Notes under the pieces: model-generated
Told to the model about the DNA's origin: nothing
What the model saw: only the letters and a program-made list of their open reading frames with translations
The model's database searches: none
Program-made: the position numbers and the translations under genes
Source: Aphis gossypii
Taxonomy: Eukaryota; Arthropoda; Insecta; Hemiptera; Aphididae
Direction: 5' to 3'
DNA length: 64,000 nt
Assembly (NCBI RefSeq): GCF_020184175.1
Contig: NC_065531.1
Span: forward strand, 43,917,213-43,981,212
Shown: positions 1 to 13,829 of the stretch, one piece after another
How the letters are laid out: every line of letters starts with the position of its first letter
Position numbering within the stretch: position 1 is the stretch's first letter

Positions 1-494
1 TCGGTGAGAAGTTTTGACGATGACAATAATAATTGTTAATACTAAGTATATACATACGGCGTGCATTAAAATATATTAGTAATAGTGTATACTTATCAAT
101 AATAAATATATATCAATAGTTATGTCTTAAACTACAATTAGGTATTCAAAGAAGAAAAAACTACTAAAATATAAAAATCTTGTATTAAATTTTCCAGTAG
201 TTTTTTTATATTTAATATTATTTTTTATTTAATTTAGTTGCAAATAAAAATGAATGTATTTAAAGCTTATATATTTTTTATACAAATGTTAACCTTGATA
301 AATTATATTGCTTTATTAAAAATAATAATAAAAATATATAATATAATTATTGTTTCGTAAATACACATATTATATATTTTTTAAAGTATTAATATGTGTC
401 ATTAACTTAAGCAATATATTTTATATAAACATTAAGTTGTTAAAACTATTAAACCATATTATTATTTTTATAGGTATTTTTTATAATTGAATTT

Positions 495-517
495 CAGTAA
501 TATCATTAATATTACTG
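495..517. repeat. Small inverted repeat
   Basis: CAGTAATAT, five-base centre CATTA, ATATTACTG: a perfect 9-bp stem in AT-rich sequence. Probably incidental. Confidence 0.5.
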
Positions 518-1627
518 ATATTATATTTTTTAACAGTGAATAATTATAATTTATATATTTTATAATCATATGTACACCGATTCGGCTTAGGTAGTATGCG
601 TACGAGTATAATATACATCAAAAATGTTATTTTTTTGTTTTCCATTATTGAAGTTCCAATATCAGACCAATATCAGCAACTAAGGGCCCTTAAATGCTTT
701 AATACGGGCTTGACTACGCACAACAGTATAGATATTATAGTTGAATATTCCCATTTCCTCACTTTTAGAATATTTTTCTAGTTGTTTTAAAGGCAAATTT
801 TCTTCGCAATTCAAAATCAGTATTAATATAAAGCATGTGCAATACGCATGATATTATATACTACAGTGTTTTTTAGGATATTTGCGGTGCGAAGGTACGT
901 TTCACACGGTTCTCGTTTCTTTTATCGACCAGCATAATTTACACTTTAACGACAATTTGAATCTAAAAAGACCACAATATCCATTTATACATAATAAATA
1001 GTAAAGGAAATTGTATTTTTTTTTTTATGAAAATACTTACAAAAAAACAAATGTAGGTACATAAAAATATGTATATGCATATTGCATACACGTGTTATTA
1101 AAGAAACATGATATTATTATGTAAATATTATATTATTTGGAAAGTCAATTACAGATAAGTGCTATAAGCTGTATACATTGTTCCGTGAAGTTTGTAAAAC
1201 ATGTTAAATTGCGTAGGTAATTTATTATTATTGTCAAGCAAATACGTTTGCACTAATTTCGACCACTATAATAACTCACTTAAAGCCCCGCGATTCACTT
1301 AAAAGTTACAACTTAAATAATACATATTACCTACTGTAGAGTTTATCATTATTCTATTCTTTATCAAAAAATTAAATGATTCGCTTTTCGCTTGGACACA
1401 AAAACTGATTAATACTAATAGGAACAATTCGATTCCTGTGTATACTGCCTACGCAGTTCAACTTTCCTCTTTCCATTTTTCCTTAGTGTCTATCTTATCT
1501 ATCTACCTATGCGCACAGGGATAATGATTTTGTGTTCTTAGAGCTTCAGTAGAATGGTCAAAATAAGACCCAAAACATTAAAATTCTGACTATATCCCCT
1601 CACCCCCTCCTATCACTCTTTACGCAT

Positions 1628-1653
1628 ACACACACACACACACACACACACAC
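1628..1653. repeat. (AC)13 microsatellite
   Basis: Perfect AC dinucleotide run, followed by GCACGCACATACAT. Preceded by a C-rich patch, CCCCTCACCCCCTCC. Confidence 0.97.
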
Positions 1654-4540
1654 GCACGCACATACATATAGGCGCATTAAAATACCTTTGACGTGTCCGA
1701 TGGCTTTGAACCAAATCTGATTCAATTACGTGTCACGATAATAATTTGCGATGAACATTTCGGTTAATTACAGACGAATGAGCACGCTAAGAAGCACTAA
1801 CTGCCGCCGGGTAATGATTAGTAGTTGGTCGTGATGTAGATTGCACAGGGAGGGGCGTGTTGTATAAATCCTTTCATTTCCGGTCGATCCAAATTGCTTA
1901 ACTCGAATCCGTACCTACGGTGGCTAGGTTGGAGTTTACCTCACGCCGATATAATTATAGGAGCCTAACGCTCGTAAAACTCGGTCATAAAACACGGTGT
2001 ATCAAAATATTCTATGGATCATTCAAAGTAAATCGCTCGGAAAATCGGCGTTAAGACTCATTGTCGTCCACCGCTCCGGAAACGTTTTAGTAAACCTCCC
2101 CGGAAGAGTCAGATTAGGTTCATAATAATTATAACTTATGTTCTACATGCATATAATCTATAGACCATATTATAGTATAGGTAGTAGTGTTTACTACCGT
2201 CTACTCCCGATAACCCGCAGGGTAATATTATTAACGTAATAAATTAGACGTAGAATTAAAACATGTTGGTGTGTCATCTGCATAGTTTTAAAATTATAAA
2301 TACACTATAAATTATAATTATACTGGTGCAATAAAGTTCTACTTAAAAAATTAAATAAAAACAATATATTTAAACAATTTAACCAATCCTTTATTATCTA
2401 GTGTACCTATACCACCTACGTGCTGTATTTTAAACAAGCAAAATATCATTTTAACGTCACTATTAACTGCACGATATTCGATAAGATTTATGACGACAAG
2501 TTTGTCCCGTGTGGCTTAAAGCCTCACAGAATTAAGTTAATAATATAGTCGTTTAATTGAAAACCTGCATCGCGTGCACGAGGTTCTTTTGTAAAGCATT
2601 TCAAGTAACTCCGTTCAATAATAGGTGGTTTTCAAAATATTAATGAATTAATTAATTTCGTGGTTTGATACAAGCCGAATACTAGTATACAGTATACTAA
2701 TAAAATCGTGTATATGATTTTATCAAAGCACTCGGATGATTGAATACTAAAATATAGTTTCAAACAGTTTATAATATAATATAATATATCAGGCACTGAT
2801 GTATGTGTAACACGTAAGTCTTGATATCTCATGATATACATGATATAATACATCAACTATATCATATTTTCACAATTTCTGATTACATAAATTATTTATT
2901 ATTTATTTATTAATTTTATAATGTTATCTTATATGAATAAACAAACTAAATATGCAAAGTTATAGCAATGTTTTATTTTTATAAAATAATACATATATTT
3001 TCACAAAGCATTAATATGATTCAAATGGATGCTTTTAAAGTTGAATTCAATTAAAAACTCGAACATAAATATAATTATTTATTTATTTGCAATAATATAA
3101 GGTTGTAACTATTATAACTTATAAATTGTAATATAATTATAATTTTATAAATATGCCATTATTATTGTTAATTAATATGTTGAATTTAATTTTAATTCAT
3201 TGTAGTTTTTTTTAAGGAAGTTGCTTTTTGGTTTATTCAATTAATTTAAATAAAACTATTTAAATTTCAAAGCTTCACTTCTAATCTATCACGATCGAAT
3301 TTATAGCCTTTTGAACGAGATATTTCTAATGATTGGATTTAAAAATACTAACAAAAATTTTATAGTAGGTTGCATTATTCATGAAAAAATTACTTTTGAT
3401 TTAAATTAGTATTTTATACGTTTTTCTGATATAAATGTCAAATACGTCAAAATCAGTATATTAGCACTTTATTACTATTTAATTTATTCACTTTGCAAGT
3501 ATTTTTGAAATCTACTAAAAACTTCTAACTTATACATATATTTATTTTTTAGTGGTTATCCATACTTCAAAGTTTTTTTTATAAAAATCAGCTTAATAAA
3601 ATACATTCAATATATAAAATCACAAGAATTTTCCAATTTTTCACATTAAATTAGATCGTAATATCAAAATGACCATTATAGTACATCATATTATATTATA
3701 TGCACGGAAACAAAGACTGACAGTAGATTCAAATTATAATATCTTTAAAAAAAATTTGATTTTTCATTTATAACACTGTGTTTCAAATTTTGGAGTCGAT
3801 TCGAATAAATAAATAAAATACATAATATATTAATGGTTTACAAACATTGCTATTATGTTATATGGTTACGTTTTCATTTATATTCAAATCACTTATATAT
3901 ATAATATATAGTATGCAGGTTTCTGCTGTACAGAAAACATGTTTCCAATGAAAACTTCATTTCGTCTAATAATTAGGGTGTAAATGGATGTGAGGTGGGG
4001 AGGGGTAAACTAGAAATTTCGCAGAAAACAACAGTTTCATGTAAATTATAATAATTATTTTAAAAGCCAAAGCGCATAAAAGAAGAGAGTTATTTCGGAT
4101 TCGGTCCGTTGTATCCGCCACCGAGAACGAACAATACGAGTCGGTGAAAAAGCCCCCGAGTCTGATCAAAAACAACAAATCGGTTCTGAAAATCGACCGG
4201 ACGACGGCGTAAATGTGGGGCGGCAAGAGACACGTTTATATGTATATTATTATTATACATATATTGTAAATAAATGGACCGTCGTCGTCCGCCTGTGTCT
4301 GTACACAGTACATTCTACTGAACAGTACAATATATATTATTATAATATAGTTGTATAATGTGTAGTTTGTAAATGCGACCGGAGCGGTAAAACAAAAAAA
4401 AAAAACCAGCTATACCATATACTAGAGTCGACGTTAATTCGTAGCCGGGCTCGGATGCGGTGTGTAGGACTGCCGCCGGCGGCGACTACGACGACAACGG
4501 CGGTATGTGCGGATTAATAAAAACGTGCCTATACACCGAA

Positions 4541-4558
4541 ACACAAAACACACACACA

Positions 4559-4590
<32 letters not shown>
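4541..4590. repeat. CA-rich microsatellite
   Basis: Imperfect ACAC repeats with AA and CC interruptions. They make open frames of T-H or C-V repeats on either strand that I do not accept as genes. Confidence 0.95.
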
Positions 4591-4822
4591 GCGTATATAC
4601 GGACGATTGTCTGGGATAACAATAATAACCGGAGGAAAAAAATGAGATAAAAAGAATAAGGAGATGAAAAAAAAAAAAAAGTAGAGAGACGGAAGAGAAG
4701 AGGATTGAGACCGACCGGAACGGCGAGTGAGTAATAAATAGAGGGTGCTGCTGTGACGAAAATATCTGCCGAGGGAATGTCAAAATAAACGATCCCCGTT
4801 TATTAACTATATACGCGCACCT

Positions 4823-4922
4823 ACACACACATATATATATATATATTACGCCGCTCACTGTGTTGTTGTTGTTATTATTATTATCATCATTATTATTATT
4901 TTTATTTTTTTTTTTTTTTTTT
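4823..4922. repeat. Compound microsatellite: CA, TA, GTT/ATT, poly-T
   Basis: ACACACAC at about 4823-4830, a TA run at 4831-4847, GTT and ATT triplets at 4861-4904, then a T homopolymer to 4922. Dense low-complexity in the middle of the 4-5.8 kb island. Confidence 0.95.
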
Positions 4923-5156
4923 CATCCTTTCGTGAGACTGTAGTTAATGGCCTAGACGTTCGCAGGACGGGGATTACGACACGTCGGGCATCATCGCCCT
5001 GACGTATTTATAAACTCTACCTATACGACGACAAGACGACGGCCCGCGACACTCGTGGTGCAATAATATCACATCTGCAGATTACCAATGATAGTTTTTT
5101 TTTTTTTTATTCGCAAATAGTTTTCGGTCGTCGGAAAACGCCACGCGATAGATTCC

Positions 5157-5172
5157 AGAGAGAGAGAGAGAG
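5157..5172. repeat. (AG)8 run
   Basis: Perfect AG dinucleotide run followed by poly-A. GAGA tracts are bound by GAGA-factor-type proteins at insect promoters, but no promoter is shown here. Confidence 0.95.
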
Positions 5173-5707
5173 AAAAAAAACAATTATTATTTCCCATATA
5201 TTATTCTTATTATACGTTGGGTAACAGTCCGCTCGTGTATACACGTATTACATTATATACTGCGTCGTGTCGTATAATACCATCACCGCCACGACGTATT
5301 ACGGTTAGAAGGTAAATGGAAATCGTAAAACTTCTCGTACGTCGTCTGTATAATATGTGTATACCGACTGCATAAAGACGTGTGTAAAACGTACATGTAT
5401 AAATCTATAATGCCAAAGGATAACACCCCGTCGGCGCCGCGTCGATATTACACTGTGTATTTTGCTTTTAAATTGCTTGTCGTCAACTAAAGGTTGAACA
5501 ATTCCTAAACATCCACGCAATGTTATCGAACGATGATGAAAACAGTCAAGGTTCTTTACTTTTATCAGACCCGAAAAATTTCAATATCGTTCTGTTAACG
5601 CCCGCACACGCGCACACGCACATACACGACTTGTTTTCATTTTTCTCTGCGACACGATGATTATTGTCATTACTGCGCTTTGTGCGTGTAATATTATGTT
5701 CAGGCAT

Positions 5708-5732
5708 ATTATTATTATTATTATTATTATTA
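5708..5732. repeat. (ATT)8 microsatellite
   Basis: Perfect ATT triplet run; on the minus strand it reads as a poly-Asn frame with no gene around it. Confidence 0.97.
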
Positions 5733-5760
5733 TCTAAGCCATATTTAAAACGAAAAGTCA

Positions 5761-8700
5761 AAAACCTTATAGAATTTCATCTCCCACGATATTAGTGAGC
5801 GTAAATATATATTTATATGTAAGAATTCTTACCTACGTGTATAAATTTCAAATCGTGTGATTTTCCGCAGACTTATTGGTGTCTAATAAATCAGAAATGA
5901 AATTACCCGAATGTGCGAAAACCCGTCGCCGAGAGATGAGCTTTTGTTTTTACGTGAGCATGCGACTTTAGTTTATAAAACATATATCATATACCTATAG
6001 GACTACATACGTGGTTACCAACCACAGCGTTACGTCTAAAAGAATATTATTATAACGTACGGTTTACAGAAACGTGTTTGCGTTGAATAGTACTATAAAT
6101 ATTATATTACCGACTAAAAATGTATATTTAAACGACCGTTTATATTGGTGTATAGATTGGAATGTTCATGCATTATTTTATGAAAAAAAAAAAAAAGATC
6201 GATGTGAGAGTACACGGGTATTCAATACATCTATATTCGTGTTCATTTCAGTATTTCACAAAACCCGACAAAATTCAATTAAAATATCATAAGAACATGA
6301 TATAAATGCGTTTTATTCGAAAGAAAAATTGCTACGTAGAAAACTGTTTTAAAATTGAATAATAATATGGTTATGCGTAGAAATAATATTGTATAACTTA
6401 CGTCTTACACCCCTTTAATATACATTTCTAGATGACAATTCAATAACATATCCTATAAAATGTCTTATGAAAGGTAATGGGTATATCAAATAATAACATA
6501 TATTTATAATCAATTATTTATGATTAGGAAATAAAAATTTTCATCTTAATTACATAAATCATAACACATTACAGTTAGGTATAATACACTTCTGTACTAA
6601 TATTTGAAGTCGCATATTACAATATCGTATACTTATTATTACTATGGTTAATGGTTATTACTGATGGTAATTAAACAAACGATTTTTCTTTTTATATTTG
6701 AAAAATTTTTGTTTTCCGGCAGCCATCAGTACATTTATTATTATTATTATCATTATTATTCTTTAAATGCTGTCAGTCGTTGTCATAGATTTTCATCTGT
6801 TGGTATCACACACTTTAATCTGAAATAATATTTAAAATTGTACATTAATACTTCATTTTTTTTTCAAAAGTACCTACATACATATATACATGTTATATTA
6901 ACTAAAAACAATAGATATTAATATAAAAAAAAAAATTTTATAATGTAAATAAAGACAATTTATTCACAATAATTATTAATTATGGGTCTGCCAAAATATC
7001 ATACATAATTATAAAAGGTAAAACCATTAGTTTTTTATAACTTCCTCATAACTAATATTCTACTAAACCTAAGTTTATTTATTACAAAAATTATTTATTA
7101 ATATGATATTTCAATTTTAATGCTAATGTCATTATGCCATTATTACTTATTTAATATATCACATCAGTATATTTCAAGTTAACTTTGTAGTTATTAGTGA
7201 TTCATAATACTATTATTGCACTATTGTAGTTACCTATCTTAACGGATAGTTAACAAAAAAACAAAATTTATTCAATGAAAACCAATTACCTAATTTTCAG
7301 ATCTGATAATAATATGTGAATAAAATTATATATTATTCCTTCAAGCATGTTGGTTATTTCATTAATGTTCTTATTATTAGTTTAAAAGCTCTTAATTTTA
7401 ATTATACCGATGTACATACAAACCATTATACTGGTTAGTTTATACTGAAATATTCGCCACAGTATAAGTATTGAAACAGAATAAAACAACAGTGAAAAAG
7501 CTTTCATTACATTTTACTATAAACATAGCACGGAACTTTGCAATTTCAAAATTACTTCAGATGTGATTTTTATCTTTTGAAAAAAAAATGATTCTCTTAC
7601 ATCTATACCTATATACCTATATATTATCCACTATTTATAATAAAGTTTTTTCTTTTTCTTTATTCTAAGGCTATTGAGTTTTATTTGGACTGCCGAGTAA
7701 AAATTTTTTGACGTCTCCATAGTTTCTGTATATAATATAACTCTAACAAATATCAAAATATTATTTCTACATGGTAGAACTACAGTACAAACAATATTAG
7801 TAATAAAACTTACGTAGACAGTTATTATATCATGTAACTACTTATATTTAAACAACAATATAATATGTTACCATAAAAGTTCTTTTCATAGAACTTATTG
7901 ATATATTTTGCAATTAAATAACCAATTACTATTTTATAATAATTTTATCATATTTAATTAATTAATTTTTCTATGTTTTACTTACTTGTTTTTTTCTTAA
8001 ACACATTGTTAGAAGTTACGGCAATATGTTAACTACAGAAAATAAATATACATTCATCAACTATTTACCATCATGAGTTGTATTTAAATTTTACCGTGAA
8101 CTAGAGTTATGCAATACATAAACTTCACATATACCACGTGATTTAAAACAAACTTATATTTTATTTAACTCGACCCTCTTTGTTTATTCAAAATAGAATT
8201 TTAACGTACTGCATGGATATTACTGAATATTTTTATTTTAATTTTAATGTGGAGCTAAATTATGGATTTTTACCACATAGCCCAAATAAACCTGATTACT
8301 ATATTAACAATAATGATTATGTTATTTCAAAAAACAATTATAAACAAGTTACCACTCAAATTGCAAGCGCAAACGTAAAAATAAAAAAAATGAAATGTAT
8401 TAATAAAAGAGCTTGTCAATGAAGTCTTAGATTAATGTGCGTGTATTTCGATTTTAAAACAATTACCAACCTTGCATTCAATGTGTGAAATTTGGTTTAT
8501 CTTCAAATATTTAAAACATTGTTAAATATGGGTCCAATAACAGCCTCTAAACTCGACAATTATAACAGTAAAATTTTTATTTTATACAATTGTTGTTTGG
8601 AACTTTTGAGGTTTTTTTTACAGACCCAACAAGTGTTTTTATTTTCAAAAAACACATGATAAATGTTGTAATATATTTTATTTTAAAAATTTAATTTTTG

Positions 8701-11700
8701 TTTACTTATAAATAAGTCCCTTTTTTGAATTATTAGAAACATATTCTTTGTAGTACTTAGTACAATCTATTTTATTTTAGTATTTTTAACTATAGTAGTC
8801 TACGAGTGAGTATATTAGAAAAAATCATCAATTGATTTTATTTAAATTTAAATTATTAAAAAAGTGAATGTAGAATTTTATGTATACTCTCTAAATCATA
8901 TACCTACGTCACTCATTTTGTCTAAAATGAATTAAATCAGCATTAATGTTCAAAATTATTGTAACATTAACATATTGAAAAAATATTCTATTAGCAAATA
9001 TTAGCAAAAAAGTAATTCAAAGTAATAGTAACTCTTGAAACAATTAAAAAAAAAAAAGCTGTGTGATTATACATATTAAAATGTTTTGTTATGTTATCAG
9101 TAATTATAATTTGAATTAAAAAATTTAGAAATATATATCTTCAACTGAAAAAACAAGTACGTTTTCCATTTAAAAATATCATTAATATATACAGGGTGTA
9201 ACTCGTTATTTAATAAATGTTCTCATTCTGGTGCATGGTACAAATTTTCTTGTCTTAGAATAACTTGTTAATTAAGTAGAATGACTAAAATAATCGACAT
9301 GTTGTTTTATAGATATTTTTTTTTTTTTTAATTTTTGATATCATTTATTTTTACAGATTATGCCATAACCCTACTATTTACTATTTATTTTTGAGAACGG
9401 AAATTTCAACCTATTGTGTTATTAAAAAATAATTTAATTATAAGCATTGTGTTGATTTTCTTTAAACATATGTATAAATAATAAAATTATAACTGTAATA
9501 ATAATTTGGAATAAAATAAATACTAATAAATTATAAAATAACAACAATAAATTATATTAAGAAAATAATAATAATAAGTGAAAAAATATGAAAACCCGAA
9601 TGATTCATTTTTATCATAATTCTATTAAGTTAATCAGTGATACAACAAACATTTTTCAAATTCCAATCTTACAACATGCAATATATTTTAAATGATAACA
9701 ACTAATTTATTACAACAGTTGGAATTCCAGAATTTAATTACTTCTCGCCCTTAGTCTTTTAAATAACAGTCAAAATTAGAAGTTACCACTCTTATAGATA
9801 CATGATAACATTAAAGTTTATAAATTAAAAGTTTAGTTTAAAGTGTTTTATTTTGCAAGGTCCTACTATTAATTTAAATACCAATGTAAAAAAAAAAAAA
9901 AAATACTATAAGATATAAAAAACAAAAGTTAATAAATAAATATATTTTTTAAAAAACTGAAATATAGATTCATTTTGTGTTTATTTTAAAATTTAATATG
10001 TAAACACAACTACTACTTTTTTCCTACATATGATAGATTAAAATAGTATTAAACGAAGTAGAATAGTTATAAATTAATCACAAATGAGTACAATCACTTG
10101 AGTGCGAATACTGTTTAAAAAATTATTTCATCACATGGTTAATTATAAATAAAACAATAAACGATAAAAAAAAAAATATTTTAATATGTGGTATAATATT
10201 TTTTTTTTGTATGTGTTAACATGTGTTTATATACAGTGTTCGTAAGTTATGTGAAAAACGGTTCATTTTAATTTAGAAATTCCATTAATTAAATTATCCC
10301 AAGTGTCGTTCGTATTTATATTGCAATTGAAATGTATAATTGAAATTTTAAATAACCTCACGCTCTAATTGATAAAGACAAGCTGTCGAGTAAAATTATT
10401 TAGATCCTTCTTTATGTGACCCACCTTGTTTGGGAAAAATTCAATTAAACATATCATGCATTTCCCTATTCTAATATAAATTAGTAGGTACCTAATATGT
10501 GATTTACCACATTGGTTTTGTTCACATACTTGTGCATAAAACTTTGACAAGGCTTTATTACGTACGTTGGAGAGTAAAGGGAAAAGTTTCAGTTTGAAAA
10601 GAAATCACATCACCACGTAAAACTAATTTCATTCCACCATAGGAATCGGGGTTGTAGTTAGCGAAGCCACCTCATAATAAGTTATAGTGTTACATACCCT
10701 ATATTTTGGAAATTTGCCAGAATAATTTACATTAATTCGAGAACAAGTATCCCGTAAACTTTGAGCCAACCGGAGACGCAATGTTATAAAAAAAAAAAAA
10801 AATGCTAATGCATAAAGTATTACCGTATTACAACAATGTTTTTAGTTTAGATTACCGTTACTTTAGTTAGTAAGTCAATATTTTACACGATGATTTATTA
10901 AACTAATAATATATATAATGTACCTACGCATAACTTACTTCAACCAATTCAGCGTGTAGTAAGTGTTTCGTTATTGTTATCGGTAACTAATGTGGTCTAA
11001 TGATTTTGGTGAAATTAAAATGGACCCTCTGGAATAATTAAACTAAAACTTAACAACAAACAGTTTTGCTTGAACGTTTAATCATTGGAATTACTTTTAC
11101 ATTGTAAATAAATTTTGTTTACAATTTTTGTACACAAATACTTACAACGTTAAAACATTTAGAGAAACTAATAAAATATAGAGAAACTGCGACAATTGTC
11201 GTCCATCTTATAATATATTATAGTACTACGATCCACCCATTACTCAACATGGAATTAACATCGTGTTTTGGTAAAAAGGAAATGGCACAAATTAAACAAC
11301 TTCTGAAAAAACTAAAACAATTTTGAAAACCGACACGATACAAGAATGATAATTTGAATGGTAAATTATACACTATAACTATTACGATTATAAGAGTGAT
11401 ATGGTGAGTGATATTAGAGATATGGTATTTCCAAAAAACAAGTATAATAACATAAATATATAATAATAAAATAATAAAATATTAATAATAATAATTTTCC
11501 AGTTAGAAAAATAAGGTTTCGTTTTATAATAGATTAAATGCGGAATAATATATTTTGTTAAATTTAAGAGAGAAAAATATGCCAATCATCGAATTAGCGA
11601 TTCTGGATAGGAATTATACTAAATAAGATTTTGACATTTATTTTTTTAAACAACTAAAAATGTATGTCAAAATAAAATAAAAAATAATCGTAATAACAAT

Positions 11701-13829
11701 AAAACGGTAAATTACGTTCGAGTACAATCGTATCATAACTTAATTCATTTTTTCCTCGAGATATGGATCTAAAATTGGATGTTAAAAATTATTCACTCCA
11801 GATAACTATAAATTAATATGTATGCCTATCTCAAACAGTATTGGTGAGTTTCATCTAATGTACACGCATAGTAATTTTAATCAAATTGAATTTATAATTA
11901 CTTCGTTTGTCCGTTTTAATTAATAAATATACATTAATAATAATAATTGGAAAATGGCTGAATGTTTTATGAATTAAAGTTAAGTTATATGACCAAGGAA
12001 AGAGGTGGAGCACTTGCAGTTTTTCTTGCTTTACCAATATTCCAAGGACTTGCTCGACGGGTCTCATTGCAGCTATTGTCCATATATACAATTCGTTGGA
12101 CGCATTGTATTAATTTACATTAAATCCATACTACAATGGGTGGTTTGAAAATAATTTATTTTGGTTCAAAAACAATACAACCGGTGCCAAATGTCCAAGT
12201 TTATTTAATTTTATTATAATTCGTTTTTATTTTCAAATAATTTATAAAACGTTAGACATGTTTAACTAAAAACATTTTCAAGAATTGTTTTTGACCAAAT
12301 TAAAATGTGTGTACTGTGTAATAAATACTGTATAATCCTCGTATGTATGGAATACACTTTAACAGAGACAATATTAAAAAGTTAAAAATAAACATGTCGT
12401 TAGTCTACTTATTTCAATAATATTTAGAAATTGTATTGTTGTTTAAGAATTCAGTTGCTTAACTTCCGGTTTTATATAATATCATGTGCATTTAATTTTT
12501 AAATAATAAACTCTTTGTTTATTACTAACAGAACAATTTAAATTATAATCAAGATATTTAAAATTAATATTTGTATTAAAATGTTGTTCAAAGCCAGATG
12601 GTTATGACTTGAATGTACAATAATTATGCATAATGTATATACTATAATTAATAATGTAATACATAAATATAATATTAAGATAAACCATAGTGTATTTAAA
12701 AGTATGTATATATTATATGTACTAAGACAGTATAAATACAATTCTAAGAACAGAGTTAATTAGTTATAGATTTAAATGATATTTATAAGAATTTGTTGAT
12801 AATAATTGTCGAGTCATAAAGTAAAACACTTATATTTAAAAAATAGATTATACATATAACAACTAACGTATAAATCTAAATCGATACTCAACTTTTTAAC
12901 TGAATTGTGGTTCAAAAACTAAAACCAGCAATATAGAGATAAATAAATGTCCGAGTAATGGGCAAATATTTGAAGTTAAACAATTATAAAAACGTCGAAG
13001 CAAATAGCTTTTAGTTTTTGCAAAACTGATTGAATTTCTTAGGGGAGGAGGATAAAGCGTTTAATTTATTGGTCGGAAATACATCAGAATGGTACATTCC
13101 ACTTTAATTTAAAAAAATTATGTAATCACTTTTTAAATAAAGATAAACTAGCTTAAAAGTTATTTTTGTCTACGTTAAAAAATCATGAGTATAATTTAAA
13201 CTGTTAACATTTTATATTTTTTATTAATACAAACATTTCAAACATTTAGAATATAGCTAATAAATTGAGTTAATTTCGTATTTATCATTTTTATTGATAC
13301 AATTGTTGCAGTAATAATGATAATAATAAAAAATAACCAAATTTCTTTTAATGAAGCAACAGTGAAACAATTTCATTAGTACAACCAAAAATAAAATACT
13401 GGAAAGAGTTATAAGATAATATGTGAACGAAAGTTTTCATTTATGGATAGCATGATCAAAAATTCAAAAATACTTTTTATGCTAAGGTGGTTGCTTATAA
13501 TATGAAATAAACAGTTCCACGAAATTAATTTTAAAAAGCAACCTGTAATATTTTTACTAAGTCTGTATTTATTTATTATTTGTCAGTTTAACTTATCAGT
13601 AACCAATAAAATATTTTAAGCAAAAAAATGCATAAATAATGCAAAAAATTATAAATATAAACTTTTCATGGCTTTGGCAGGATATTTATCCGACGTTTTT
13701 CTATAAAATTTTGTTTTGTGAACGAAAATACGATAAATACATTCATCGGCCTAGTTAAAAGTCATAAAATTCGTTCTAAATGCATTATTTAAACATGCAG
13801 TATAGACCGTACATAGCACTCAAAATATT
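5761..13829. other. AT-rich non-coding stretch
   Basis: No supported gene. A TTG-started frame at 8180-8422 has an internal ATG at 8213 but is N/Y/K-rich and unsupported. A small GC-raised spot at about 11990-12075 is open on both strands over about 40 codons, without start or splice context. A repeat-like start ACAGGGTGTAACTCG occurs at 9191. A richer, featureless patch lies at about 10560-10780. Confidence 0.65.
8527..8630. repeat. Short inverted-repeat segment
   Basis: ATGGGTCCAATAACAGCCTC near 8528 pairs imperfectly with the reverse of GAGGTTTTTTTTACAGACCC near 8608-8627. ATTGT/ACAAT words also pair inside. It looks like a small MITE remnant; the arms are too diverged for a family call. 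Confidence 0.3.

Larger units (their letters stand above)
1..4079. other. AT-rich non-coding stretch
   Basis: No gene is supported. The stretch has a small GC-raised patch at about 1690-2110 without an open frame, one microsatellite and one small palindrome (listed). Short frames here are made mainly of I, Y, N, K and F, as AT-rich chance predicts. The frame at 596-781 has an ATG and a hydrophobic start but no donor or downstream partner. Confidence 0.7.
4080..5760. promoter_or_regulatory. GC- and CpG-raised island with many microsatellites (possible promoter or 5' exon region)
   Basis: This is the longest island of raised GC in the window, with frequent CG dinucleotides (GACGACGGC, CGTCGTCGTC, GCCGCCGGCGGCGACTACG). 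It contains CA, TA, ATT and AG arrays and poly-A/T tracts. A + frame is open without a start codon from 4080 to 4355 (92 codons) and the opposite strand is also open over 3966-4226, which points to composition rather than a gene. It could be the promoter or first non-coding exon of a neighbouring gene, possibly the Beat gene 36 kb to the right; that is a guess. Confidence 0.3.

Noticed and set aside
596..781. ATG frame with a hydrophobic start as a candidate Beat signal-peptide exon
   Set aside because: No phase-1 donor follows the hydrophobic segment, and the composition is ordinary for AT-rich DNA.
1424..1445. TTCGATTCC-like string resembling a tRNA T-loop
   Set aside because: No matching acceptor, D or anticodon stems around it. 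No tRNA was found anywhere in the window.
4434..4858. Open frames on both strands rich in T-H, C-V and R residues
   Set aside because: They are made by CA repeats, poly-A/T tracts and CpG runs; the frames coincide on both strands and lack a coherent product.
5546..5761. Minus-strand frame with a poly-Asn run
   Set aside because: The Asn run is the ATT microsatellite; the rest has no recognisable features.
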